DNA from: Archegozetes longisetosus
Lineage: Eukaryota > Arthropoda > Arachnida > Sarcoptiformes > Trhypochthoniidae
Direction of reading: 5' to 3'
DNA length: 64,000 bases
NCBI GenBank assembly: GCA_018873245.2
Contig: JAEMBT020000006.1
Coordinates: 8,701,855-8,765,854, forward strand
Part shown: positions 1 to 12,800 of the stretch, piece by piece
How the letters are laid out: each line of letters starts with the position of its first letter
How positions within the stretch are numbered: the first letter of the stretch is position 1
The notes under the pieces: model-generated
Database searches by the model: none
What the model was told of the DNA's origin: nothing
The model's input: only the letters and a program-made list of their open reading frames with translations
Program-made: the position numbers and the translations under genes

Positions 1-1181
1 AGAAAGAAGAAATGATCTAGTTTTTATAGTGAAGCAGCAAAATAGCAGTCCCTTTTAACCGTAGATACATTGCGTGTCTGCTCTACACGACAATCCCGAA
101 AGGATACAAACAGCAGAATATGAGCGCAATGTTTCATAGCTCTAAAAGCCATATTATCCTTAGCGCTAATCTGTCAGTCGTGGCCCATTTCCCTTGAGTG
201 CTATACCACTATAGATACTCAACTATCTTCATAGAATAATTTGCTGGATATTTTCTTTTTTAATTTGGCCAAATTTTCGCTAACGAGTTAGTCTCCATTT
301 TATGAATGACTTGTCAAACTATAATACAACTCTTTTTTATATAAGGCCTAACTTTTAATAAACGCAAACAAGACTAGGTACAACATGGATAAACCAGTTG
401 TTTCTTAGATGAAAATCCAATAAGAGAAATAAAAACATTATTTTCAATCACCAATTTGATTCAACTACTCATGAGGTAATTTCAGGAGTAGAAAAAAATT
501 CGGCCATCAAGAAGTGCTATTAATTTTAGGTTTATAACTCTAACTTTTCAAGAAAAAACTTTAGGCTCTCATTCACTTCTTGACAGCTTAAACTTTTCTA
601 TACTCCTCAAACTACTTTAAATTAATTTTCAAACTTTGTTGATTTAACACAAAGTTAGGTAGAGTTTTAAGCCTAAAATTAATAGTAGTGTATTGTGAAT
701 ATAATTCATTCGCTGTTTTATTTAATGAATGACTCGATCAGAATGAAAATGCTATCGATAGCGATGAATATGACAGCAGAGGAATCACGTTCGTCAGCAA
801 AGCTGAATGTACTGCAAATGCTAGTCAAGGGAGAGATAGTTTAATGAATAAATTAGCTCTAACTTAATCCTAGTCTATAGACAGCCACACGCCCTTTGCG
901 AACACCACACTTTCTAATTTATGGCATTGCAATGAGCAACAACTGAAACCCACCGCTTTTTATTAGCATTTATAGCTGTCCACGGCATCATACCATACGT
1001 TTCACTTATATATCCACTTCTTTACTACTTCTTTAATACCAGTTTACCACCTATTTTTCCAAAATCATTATATCTTAAATGTTAATTTACTTTAATATCT
1101 GTTTGTTTTTTACGTCTATTTCAGCCGTAAACAGTAAGATATGCGTCAATTTATTTCACGAAAATTCTAAGCATTGTCTGT

Positions 1182-1367
1182 TGTACCGGGTACCGAAATT
1201 ACAATTATGTAACAGAATCATAGAATTGACTTTTTGACTATTAAGCTAAAATCAAAATCTACAAGCATTACTAATGTACCGGGTACCGAAATTACAATTA
1301 TGTAACAGAATCATAGAATTGACTTTTTGACTATTAAGCTAAAATCAAAATCTACAAGCATTACTAA
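1182..1367. repeat. perfect 93-bp tandem duplication
   Basis: Copy 1 is 1182-1274 and copy 2 is 1275-1367; I see no mismatch between them. Each begins TGTACCGGGTACCG and ends GCATTACTAA. The base before copy 1 diverges, but AAGCATT occurs just upstream of it and again at the end of each copy, a possible microhomology used in the duplication. Identity this complete in non-coding DNA points to a recent event or an assembly artefact. Confidence 0.95.
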
Positions 1368-3284
1368 TACACACAATATGACGAGATCGGTTGTTTTGAA
1401 TTTTTCAGCATGATCTAATTGAACATTGACAAGTTTATGGTGAAAAATTCGTTAGGAATATTTTTTTATTAAATTTAAGCTTTTTATTTTTAACATCCTC
1501 TCATATTCTGGATATTCGGTAAAAGTTGGAGGAGATCCCTACTCATTTATGCTAAAATCATGACTATATGGCTAAACAGATTATGCAGAATAAGTTATTT
1601 GGATACCAGATTAAAGCAATAACTTTGTGAAGTCCGATTAAAGTGAGTGTTGAAACTCAATAGAGATTGAGAAGTAGCAAATTAAATAAGCTTTATTAGG
1701 CACACAATCGGCGCACACATGCTATTTTCGGGAGTTAGTAAACTGAACATAACTTTGATTTTCAATTTCAAATAAACCAATTTATATCAGCAGACAACCC
1801 TTCACTTTGCCATTTGTGGTCTTTTCTAACTGGTTCGATAAGCAAACATCAGAGTCAAGATTACATCTCAATTATTCATCTTACGTTTCAGTTTTTTTTA
1901 ATCCATTACTGATTACTTTCTATTTAATAGTCAAACATTTTCTTATATACTAACCTTAAATCAAACAGTCAAATCAAGCTGATTCCGCAGTTAATCAAAA
2001 TAAACAATTAAAATTTTCACTTTTAAGTCAATAAAGAAAATCAAATGATAGAATAGTGAATAAGATTTTGAATAAAGACTTTTGAGAAAACAATTTGTTT
2101 GGAATTAGATTTGTAGCAAAAATAAATCATAGATGTCGAAGGACAACAATTGATTTAAAATATTGAGATAATTGATGATGATTGACATATGGATAACTTT
2201 TTTGAGGTTCCAGCTTGACAATTCTAGCTAAATTTATTCCATAATCATAACAATTATTTAAAAGCATTAACCTCAAGTTTTCGATAATTGCAAAATTTTC
2301 TTTTTATTAACCACTAATGTTTACAATACTTTTTCAGATTTCAACTCACTTAACTTAATTTAAGTTTGTTTAACTTTAGTTTGAAATATTGACTTCTGAT
2401 CGAGTCTGACCACTGTCGCAATTTTGATTTCTTGCTCAATTATTCTAATTGATGTTTAATTGAAAATAAATTTCTAATTAATCTTTTTTATTCAATTTGA
2501 TTTTTATTCCTATTGCATAGTCTCTTGAGATTCTGTGCTTTCACAGTAAACCTTAATTTTGTATTCGAAGTGTTTGTGACGTCAGCTCAACTAATAATTC
2601 ATATATAATTTATTCAACAGTACTATAAACTATTTCAATGTTATCGAACTTTAGATGAAATCCAAATAATTGTCCAAAAGTATCCTGAATAAGATATGCA
2701 TTAGGATAGTATAGTTTTACGCATTACGATAGCCTAGTTTAGTGCATTTATTCAATTAGATTGTAAAACACAAGTCGTAAAATCTAATATTTTCAGTAAG
2801 ATATTTGAATCTTACAGATTGAAAATTTGAAATATTGATTTTGCAATTTTCTCTTAAAAATTAACTCAATTATTGACAAGTTTATAATTACTACAATTAT
2901 TTTTTTAAGTATAAATAGTTAATAAGTGTCAAATAAATTCCTTAATCGTGATAATTATACATAATTTAGAGTGAGATCGATAGTAGAAAAAATAATTGAA
3001 TTGGAGCATAAAAACAATGAGATAGTGGAAGATTTGAGAAGGCCTATATGAACTTTTATAGGTTCGACTTTTACGTTGTATACTCTTTTGCAGTTGAAGA
3101 TTCCAGCTAATGTAACACAAACGCAATCAGGATAAAAGCCTTTTCGATTCATGTTCCCCTGCAATGCCTCTTTCGATACAGTAGTCGTTCAACTGCTTTT
3201 CCCCATTCAAGATGATGATCAATATTACTGCTTCACTGTTATTCTTTGTTACTCTACTGTTTGAGCGACTCTACTGATGAATAC

Positions 3285-3315
<31 letters not shown>

Positions 3316-3369
3316 ATAGTAATAGTAGTAGTAGTAGTAGTCGTAGTAGTAGTAGTCGTAGTAGTAGTC
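3285..3369. repeat. (TAG)n trinucleotide microsatellite
   Basis: About 28 units of AGT/TAG with a few AAT and CGT interruptions. Frames through it read poly-Ser or poly-Val, an artefact of the repeat and not a gene. Confidence 0.95.
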
Positions 3370-3674
3370 AACTGGATATTGGGTCAGTTTATACAAAGCC
3401 AGTTTTATCGCTTAAAAGTTATGTGCATTAATCTATTTAAGAAGTTTAGCATCAAAACTGTTTTCAATTTTCCTCAGCCTGACATCTAAGTCATGATAAT
3501 AAATGGTTAGTAGGAATTTAAAAGAAGAACAACAGATGTTGAAAAAAGGATTTGAATGATGGGAACAGATTTGGAATATTATCATGCGATAATCTAAGAG
3601 GACTCTGATCCAGACTAACACTGACCGACATATAAATGCTCAGCCCTAATAGAGTTTGGAGGTATAAGCTCCTA

Positions 3675-3711
3675 GATTTGAATCATTGTCAGCATTACCA
3701 CTGAGCTGCTA
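3675..3711 (-). repeat. tRNA-like relic with A-box and B-box (possible SINE head)
   Basis: The minus strand reads CAGCTCAGTGGTAATGC, like a tRNA D-arm / pol III A box, followed by GATTCAAATC, like a B box. The two are closer together than in a true tRNA and there is no anticodon arm, so this is not a functional tRNA gene. It may be a decayed tRNA or the head of a tRNA-derived SINE. No body or tail of a SINE was recognised. Confidence 0.35.
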
Positions 3712-4483
3712 GTATTGCAATTTTACTATATTTAATACTTCATTTCACTACTATTGTTAACCATAAAGCATAAAAATTTGAGCTTTCCTTCTGCTCACCA
3801 TTTCCTCATTGAATGGGGACTTATATAAAGATCAGATGAGATAGAGCTCGATAGACAATAGTGTAATACGATCTCTACAACTATATGGATTGTAATACAA
3901 TCATATGCATAATAGTATCCTAAACATCGTGTGGTGTATTATAAGCTATTTAAGGATTTATTGTAAGCAAAACTACAACTGTTATAAATTAAAGATTAGG
4001 TTTCAATGAAAGGTCATTCAATAAGATTCTATCAAATCAGTTCTCATTATTATACTCACAAGTCAGTAATCAAGTATTATATTTCTAATTGAAAATTGCT
4101 TTTAAATTCTTGCTTAATATTGAACCTCTACTATAAAAGTGGCATTTCAATCGCTTAGACAGTTTTGAATACTTTTGTTGGTAAGACAATGGTACTCTAT
4201 TCCATCATCACATAAAACAATTTTATTTCTATTGTATGTTTAAAAATGAGTTCTGCTCTAAATTTGCAATAATAATAATTGGTAGCGAAAATTAAATTCA
4301 AGTTCGTTTATAGTAAGTTTCATATGATGAAAAAGTTTTCAGGGCTAAAGTTGACTTCAAACAAAGTTAGTCGAACTGAATCCGAATGCTTTTAGTAAAA
4401 TAACAATCAAACTAGTCATGAAATTCAGTAATCTTATGACAACCCAATTTTCAGAGAAGCAAATCGACTCAAATCATACTTCA

Positions 4484-4507
4484 AATAATAATAATAATAA
4501 TAATAAT
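4484..4507. repeat. (AAT)n microsatellite
   Basis: Eight AAT units. A short open frame across it (4418-4627) reads poly-Asn and resembles no protein I know. Confidence 0.9.
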
Positions 4508-6138
4508 GTTTTGATATCATATTCTCTGAATTCCATAAAATTTATTGTTCGTAAGGTCGTAATAAAAAATTGCAAGAAATGTATATTGAAATGCATTGAA
4601 ATGCTTTTTAAAAGTGCATGCATTTAATCAGTAAGCATAATTTATACTGAAATGAGTCCATTATACAACAAAAGCAAAATAAATATTAGGAAACGAATAT
4701 AAATCAAATAAGAATTTTTAAAATGTTATTTCGACTGGAAGACAACATTCGACATTAAACCAATTGTAAAACAACAGTTATATCAAATCCAAATTTAGAG
4801 TCTTATTCAGATACTAAATGCTCGATAGATTTCAATGCTTGCTATTTTGATAGCATTGCATTCTTATTATCAAGTTTTAAGTGATATTTGCTTCAACAAA
4901 CCGTTTAATCATTTTTCATATATTATAAGATAAGTAACTTTTGTTTCTTCTCTTCTCATTCATTTAAGTTTTCGACTTGAAAACTTATATAACATTGAAA
5001 ATTGACACAGATCATTTTACGGAAATCAAGTTTAAGTTTAGAAGGCATTAAGTTTTCTTTTTTCAAATAAATCTTATTTTTGGTTTATTTAACATTCTGA
5101 CAGAAATTAATTGCTAATTCATGTCATTCTTACATTGTTTATAAGAATCACATCATTTTCAAATGCTTTTAACAAGTTATTGAGATTTTCTCAATTCAAG
5201 TTTCAGAATCTGTAGCGCTGATGAAACAAACCTCCGATTAAAAGGTTTAAGAACACATTTGATCGAAATGTTTGAGTGAAGAACACGTTCCAACAATACG
5301 AATGCACTTAATCACTAACTTTGCACTGAACTTCAGCATTGTCCCAAATCATGATCATTTATAAAGTCAGAATACACTCAACGTTAGTTCATTTTTTACT
5401 CAAACTCAACTTCAAAGTATTGTTGAGAGCGATTGAGAAGAAATTTTTGTTAGGGAACCAATGAAAAAGACTAAAATGTTTAGTTGGAGAGTTTTCTCAT
5501 AGTAATAGAGCACAGAAAGACATTTGGGGCATTTTTTATTGCGAATAACTAAACTTCTGCTTCACGACTCATTGAATTAATTTTGCGGAAAACATCAATT
5601 AAACCCATGAACCTCAGTGTCTCTTATCATTGAACAAATAATATCCAATAGTTGTCCGCTCTTTATTTCACTTGTTCAAATACAAAACTGAGATATATTA
5701 GAGGTTCTATGGGAAAGAATTGATGTTTCTTATGAAATTCTCTGCAATTTAGTCAGATGATAATTTACTTTAAAGCATTTTATAAACAATTATTTGATTA
5801 AAAATCTGATCAATAGTTATTCTTTTATTTATTTCTCTAATTATATCAAAATTACGAATACATTAATTTATGAAACCTATACAAATTTATTCATATTGAC
5901 TGATTTTATTATTGACTTAAAAATAGATGAAACTCAGAATCAAATAATATTAAAATAAATAAATACTTAGATTTGAAATAATAGCAAAATCTTAAAATTT
6001 ATTTGCATAAGTGTTATAGTGTGGAACTTTGGACATATAATTCGAAAACTATATATAAAGCGATTTAGCTTTGAAGTCGGGCTTTAAGATAATGGATCTC
6101 TTCAGTTAAGGCACACATAGATTGTAAGGCATGATATA

Positions 6139-9100
6139 TCAGTTTCGCCAATACTATATCCAAACAGAAAAATTATCAAAAATCATCAAAACAACTCTCA
6201 ACTCAATTCATTGCAAACCTGAGCCATTTTGTGGATCTGCTCGACAACTGCTGGAATGACTGCTTTGACGCTGACATCAATCAATGCTTGCATGTAATGG
6301 ACAGCTTCTTCGTCATTGAGATCAAGCCTGAACTTGTCCTGAACTTTCTTAACAGTTTTATCAGGTTCTAAAGCAATATCGGGAACATTGGCATCAACCA
6401 TAAGTGAGAATAAATTTAGAATAAGGTTGGCGTGACGTCTCAAATGCAGAAAAGCAGTATAACATAATTTACGGAATGACTGATAATGTTCTGAATTAGT
6501 TCCACCCATCGCGTCCACCATTTCACGACTTAGTTTCATAGGCGGCGGCATTGGTTTCGGATCACGACCCAGGATGAAACCGAAGTCTATGTGAAACAAT
6601 TTACCCGTTTTGGTCAGTAATAGATTATCTAAATGTCTGTCTCCCACTCCGAGTAAATATGTTATCACACAATAACCAGCTATAGGCAAATTAAGACAAT
6701 TATTAGTTTATCTAATTGTTAAATATAGCAAAACTTTGAATGAATTACCGCACGACTTGACGTACGAATCCATGACTTCGGGAGATATCGCATAGGCAGC
6801 GTCTGCGGGTGTGTGCTTTCGGAAATAGTTCTGAATACTTCCTTCAGCTGCAAGCGCTTCAGCCACTGATAACGATTCGATGAATTGAACAAAACCATGT
6901 TTACTACTAGTCGCTAATACTCTATAAGGCGTCAATTTCAAGTCTAAATTTTCTCTTCTTAATAGTTTGTCCATTAAGGTAATCATTTGAAGAATAAGTT
7001 GGTCTTGTCTTAAGTCATCACCATGTTTGAAAATTGTAAAATATTCGGTATTATTTGTTGTTAGAAAAGCTAGTTTTCCTGGCATTAAAGCACTTTTAAA
7101 TAGTGTCGCTTTGTGTGGTATAACTCCTGTTATCTTAATCTCTGGATCTAATGGTAAGGGAAGTGGATCGAAGGCCGTAAAATTTATTTTGAAGATTTCC
7201 GTATCTGATAAAAGGTTTTGAAGTCTTTCGATCTTCTTTTTTCGATTTCCATTTTCACGAGCAACAAACTTCATTAATTGGACTAGTTTTTCAACAAAAG
7301 TCTGTTGTCTTGCCAATAGAGATCTTCGAGCCTTCATCTCTGCGTTCCCTTTAAGCAGTTTATGACTGAATCTCTTCATCATTGTTACGTACATATCATT
7401 CACTTTCATGTCTCGAACACTTGCACTTGAGTTAGTTGCACCAGAATTTGATATATCACTGAAATGTCCATCTTCACACTCGACCATCAAATACCAGAAG
7501 AAATAATTGGCTAAAGTGTCATTTGCACATGCTCTCGATATTAGAAATGTGGATAAATCGACCTATGATTAATAATTGATTAGTTCTTATTTTCGTGATA
7601 GACTTCATTATTTACTTCTCTATTGTTTGAATCAGTTTCTGGGACCTCAGTGCAAGGACTTTCTACTTTTGATGATTCTGTGAGTACTTCTGATGCTATG
7701 CTTCCCATTCTTCAAATATAAATTTCAATTTAAAACATATTAAATCATAATTAATAAACATCCAATACCTTTCTCTTTCTTGAATCTTTATCTCCTCTAA
7801 AGCATATTCTTTCTTTTCTAGTTCATAAGCGTGTTTAATTTCTCCAAAATTTTCATATTTCAGCGCTTGAACGAGTTGTAGTAAATAGAGTAGTAATTCC
7901 TAAAGACAAAAATAATAGAATCTATAACTGATTTCAAGACAAGCTGTCCATAATTTCGTAATTATGTCTTAATCAAAACTAAACATTCTTTAAAAAATAA
8001 GAAAAATGTGAATAAAAAATATAGAAATAAAGCCTGACTTCATCGGGCGCGTGTTGTAGCCGAGTGACAGCATATCGTCGGACAGCCGGGTGTTGGAATT
8101 GAGGTGAGAGTAACTCCAATGCATCCTCGATGTCCATTGGCTGCCAATTAGAGAGCAATTCGATTGCCTGATGCACTTCATTGGCTAACTGCCAATTGAC
8201 TGATTTTAAAAACTTAGTCAACGCTTTCTTTTGATTGACTAAATAGAACCTAAATTTCCACAAAAGATCCTGCTCTTCAGACGTTAGTAGTTTAGTTGGC
8301 GGATAACACATAATAGCATTCAGTTGATCTCTTGTGGCAGCGTTTGGCTTCAAATCTCTGTCATTGATTCCACTCCTGACACTACGAGATAGTTTATGGT
8401 GCTTGCTCTCGACTAGATTTTCCATCATCATCTCTGGATCGGGAATTATTACTAAATCATTCTCTATAAAACTGTACTGACAGCTCTCTTCGGCCCCTTT
8501 TTCAAAATAAACTACTGAGTGATCGATTCCATTGATTGATACAACTGGAAATTCAACGGAAAGGTAGATATAGTTTGTATTCTTTTTCTCCGTTTGTACA
8601 ATCTTTTCGATTTCCAGGAATGTCAGTCTATCCAACCAATCTACTTTTGGTAGCTGTCCGTTTCGGTACTTTTTCTTCAACTAAACAAACAATTAATAAT
8701 TAATCAAATAACCAACTAATTTATCAAACAATTCATAATTAATCAATCAAACAATTAATAATCTACTGATCAAAATATTTTAGTTCATCTTTGTATGACG
8801 TGCTTTGTTCAATTCGTACTTTGCTTATTCTATTGATTTGGTCAGAAATACAATATTTTCCATTATTGAAATTATTGTTATCACAATTAGTTTCGGAGTT
8901 GAGCCAAACCCTCAAATCGTACATTCCTCTACGCATTGATCCGTGCTTTCCAAACAGTGAAATAGCAGTTCCACCTAAGACTTCAGTGCTTCCTGGACCA
9001 CAAGTGTCCCAAATGGTGAAACTTAACAGTGTATCTCGAGGCATGTCACTTAGCCTTAATGGAAATAGAAGCCATTCATTCCATCTGTTCATAAATAGAA

Positions 9101-9584
9101 AAAAAGCGTTTTAGTTTTTAAAAACATTTCTTATAATATTGAACTCAATTCTCACTCATATCTGTTATTCATTTGTTTGTACTGTGTCTGTTGTTGTGGA
9201 CATAACAGCTTTCCGTCTGAGTATAACTGACATGTTATGTAAATATGCTGCGAAACACTTCGATCCAATTCAATCAAATTGTTGTCTGAAGACTGAACGT
9301 TGAGTCGATTGAGCAATCGATTCAAATTATTGTTGTTATTACTAGTGGGCAAACCCTCCAGTGTCCCGCTATAGTGAGACAATCACAATTAGATTAGAAA
9401 ACAACAGTAACAATTGGATTAGAATAAGATGAACAAAATGAATTACAAACCATTTAATCCTAAGCTGAACGTCATCTAAGTCTGATGTATAAACAAAGTT
9501 GAATTTATCACTTGTCTCTTTGCTCTCTGTTTCCGAGTATTGACTATTCTGTTGTGTCACACGTCCCGTTGACTGCAACGACAT
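6139..9584 (-). CDS. PIK3C3: phosphatidylinositol 3-kinase catalytic subunit type 3 (VPS34)
   Basis: Makes PI3P on endosomal and autophagic membranes in complex with VPS15 and Beclin-1. Exons 5'-3': 9584-9451, 9368-9156, 9084-8820, 8680-8039, 7899-7769, 7709-7616, 7562-6749, 6679-6219, 6153-6139; all phases join, giving 922 aa (human about 887). Order: C2 domain in exons 1-3, PIK helical domain in exons 4-5 ([29 protein letters not shown]), a variable acidic linker in exon 6, kinase in exons 7-9. Seen: [12 protein letters not shown] (ATP lysine near 672), catalytic loop GVGDRHLDN (D778, N783), HIDFG (D796). The last exon supplies only YWRN and stop, matching the conserved YWR C-terminus that contacts membrane. 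Exon 3 uses an atypical donor (AAA|GTACGA), chosen because it restores the conserved DQxxRxxKL alignment. Start is the first ATG of exon 1. Shares a short divergent promoter with RRP12. Confidence 0.96.
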
Positions 9585-9860
9585 TTCTATCTGTTCTAAA
9601 TATGTTTATAATTTTTATTAATCTTAAACATCTATTTTTTTGATAAAATAAATAAATATTTTAATAATATTACGTCACTTATTATCAAATCTTTGTTTCT
9701 TTCACAAACTCTGTTACTATTTGATAGGCTAAAGTCATGTTGTATTTGAATCGTCTATTCTGTATAACATGTGCTTTCGTTTACTTTCAACAGTGAATCT
9801 AATTTCATCTTAAACACTACTGATTCAAATTCAGTTTAATTAAAACATTTATTGACAACA
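9585..9860. promoter_or_regulatory. divergent promoter region between VPS34 and RRP12
   Basis: Only 276 bp separate the VPS34 ATG (9584, minus strand) from the RRP12 ATG (9861, plus strand), so both 5' UTRs and promoters must lie here or overlap the genes. TTACGTCA at 9670-9677 is a perfect CRE/ATF-type octamer (TGACGTAA on the other strand). No clear TATA box stands out in this AT-rich DNA. A shared bidirectional promoter is inferred. Confidence 0.6.
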
Positions 9861-12800
9861 ATGCGAATCGCGAGTAAAGCAACGAAAGGAAAGGGAAAGC
9901 GATGGAAAAAAGGAATGAGTAGTAGTTCTAATCCATCGAATAAAAGACATCGACTACAAGCCAAATGCATGCCATCGACCGACTCAAGACCACAATCACA
10001 ATTAAAGTTGACTCAAGACCTTGTTTCTCATCATGATTTGATTCAATTCCAAAAATTGCGAATAGATAATCCGAAACAGAAGTCAATTAGTTTGAATGAT
10101 ATTTCAGATGAAAATATCGACGAAACCGAATCGATCGGAAATGCATCGTTTGCCAGCGTTTGGACAAATTGTTCAAATGTAAGTTTCAATAAGCTATTGT
10201 TTGGATTCCAGTCTTCTTCGGCGATTCATAAGCAAATGCTAGCAATTTTGGCCGCAATTACGGAAACGATTCATTCGAATGGAGGTACAGAAAGCGAAAC
10301 GGAATATTTTGCGGCTTTAATGACATGTTTGGAAAGTGCTGATAGTGAGGAGACTTTGACGGCAATTATTTCATTACTGCAAATGGTTAGCAAACGATTG
10401 CCTCCAAACATTATTAGACTTAAGTTTTCAGACACAACCAAAGTGTTGGTGGAATATTTAGCCAAATATATAAAAGGAGAAAATGGAACATTAGTTCGAT
10501 CGCTAACTAATTGTATTGCGACTTTTCTTCAACATCAAGAATACGCCGTTTGGCAATTGAGCTCAACCCAACACGTCTATGAGACTATACTTTCGCTCAC
10601 TATTCACAATAAGCCTCGCATTCGCAAAACGGCTCATAAAGTGGTTGCAAGACTATTGAGATCTAACGTAAATCAATCTAAAACTTCATTGTGTCATCCA
10701 ATGGCCAAACTGACTGCTGATTTCTGTACTAGGAGGATAGAAGAGAACGGAGTTAAAGATAATATAAGTTCAACACTTTATATTTTGAGCCTAATGAACG
10801 ACATATTGCCTGTTTTGCCGAATCCTTCTCTGAAAAAGTCTTGCGAAACAATACTTACTTTAATGACATTCGGAAATGTTCTGATAGTCTCGGCTTCTTT
10901 CAAAGCATTCTATACTTTATTCGCTGCTAAACCTCACGAAGAATTGTTGACACCAGAATTAAATGCAAAGTTAATATCAGCACTTTATGACTATCAGCCG
11001 AATATAAACGATAGTCAGCCGTTGTGCGCATGGTTTGCAGCTATCAAAGAGGCATTTGTTAATTTGAACCGCATTAATAAACGTTTGTGTTTCAATCATT
11101 TGCCAAAATTATTCAATGTTTCAGTTTCTTGTTGGTTGAGTGACTCGCGAGAAGTTCATTCTTGTATTGCTAACAATTTGAAACAAATATATACCGATTG
11201 TATTGAACCGTCGGCACAACTTATTGATAAGGAAATAATTGAAAAAATCTTTTCAAGCCTTGAAAATGCATTGAAATATCAATATTGCAACTCGTGGTTT
11301 TCTATCTTCAGTGTTATTCCACATCTATTTAATCCACACTTTGTTGACTATACTCATAATATCATAACTAAACTGACAGCCATCAGAGAAAGTTATGACT
11401 GCGTCTACGCGTCAGACATTGATAAAACGATTGGTCGGGCCGTTCAAGTCTTTGGACCCAAATTTGTTGTTAATTTATGTCAATTGAGGCTGAATGAAGA
11501 AAGTAACGATATATCACATAATTGGCTCTTACCTGTTCTCAGAGACAACGTTAAAGGAACGGAACTAAATTTCTTTATTGAGTATTTTGTTCCGTTAGCG
11601 TCAACATTGCAAAACTCACACGCAACCTTAGTATCAGAAGAAAATTCAACGAATAGAATATGTTCTATTCTTGTTTCTCAAATTTGGTCTCTGTTGCCAT
11701 CATTTTGCACAAAACCAACTGATTTTGAGACGGCATTCAAAAAAATCGCTAGAACTTTGGGCTCAATTATATCTGATAATCCTCGACTTCGAGGTTTTGT
11801 GTTGACAGCCATCAGAAATATTGGGAAAAGTTTTGATGACCAATCAGTTAGAAATGAATTGAGTCGTTATTCGAAAAATTTCATTCCAATTTTGTTCAAC
11901 GTTTACACAAATGAACCAAAATCAGACAGTGAGAAGAATGAGCGTTTTACGATCTATGATGTGATTCAACTGTTTTTTTCAATCTCTGACGAATCACTGT
12001 TGGTTTCGTTGTATTCAAAAGTGAAAGAGAAATTAAACAATTGCGATAGTAATAGTTTTATGAAACATTCTTTACTGGATTTGGTTCGAGCGTTTGTGCC
12101 TTATGTCAGCAAAAACGATTTGGAAGAAATTTTTGCATCTTTTGTGACTCCGTATACAGAACACAATAAACTTATTACAGAACAGAAAAAAGCATTTCGC
12201 ATAGTAGAAGAAATTTGTAAAAGTGATTCAAATGTTTGTATCACTTTCTTGAAAGACAATTTGGTTGATGTCATACGTCTGTTAACTGAAGCCTTAGCTA
12301 AATGTTTGCCATCGTCCAAATCATACGCACTAAAATCACTTAAATTATTGATTGAAAGGGAATCTGATAATAGTTCAATCGATTGGAAGAATTTATTTGT
12401 TGAGATTATTGCTAAAACTCTGGAGTGTTTGACGATTAACTCTCAGAAAGTCAAATTAACGGCATTTGATCTGATAATGTGCATTTCAAGTGTTTGCAAA
12501 TCACAAAACAGTGGCAATTCGAATCAATTCATTGAACTAATGATTTCATTAATAAGGAAAAATGAACATTCTTCAGCTGCTGTGATCATGGCTTTGACTC
12601 GTTTGTACAGCAATTATCACAATGAAATACCGAAGCACACTGAATGTGATTTAGTAGAGAATATCATTTCATGCCTTCAGTCAAACAATCGACAAACAAT
12701 TCAGGCGTCACTTGACTTTTTGAAGTGCTTTTTCAAAAGTGTTTCAGCTGATCATTTGTCATCATATCTCGAGCTATTGATCAGTAGTTTATCTGATATT

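Larger units (their letters stand above)
1..6138. other. gene-free AT-rich stretch left of VPS34
   Basis: No frame on either strand gives a protein I recognise, and the open frames are short and AT-driven. The stretch holds a 93-bp tandem duplication, a (TAG)n and an (AAT)n microsatellite and a short tRNA-like relic, listed separately. It could be intergenic DNA or a large intron of a gene whose exons lie to the left; nothing in the sequence decides this. Confidence 0.6.

Noticed and set aside
3246..3489. Poly-Ser and poly-Val open frames
   Set aside because: They are translations of the (TAG)n microsatellite.
6198..6218. VPS34 C-terminus read straight through to VCNELS
   Set aside because: A 65-bp intron with GT-AG ends leads to a 15-nt exon encoding YWRN, the conserved family terminus.
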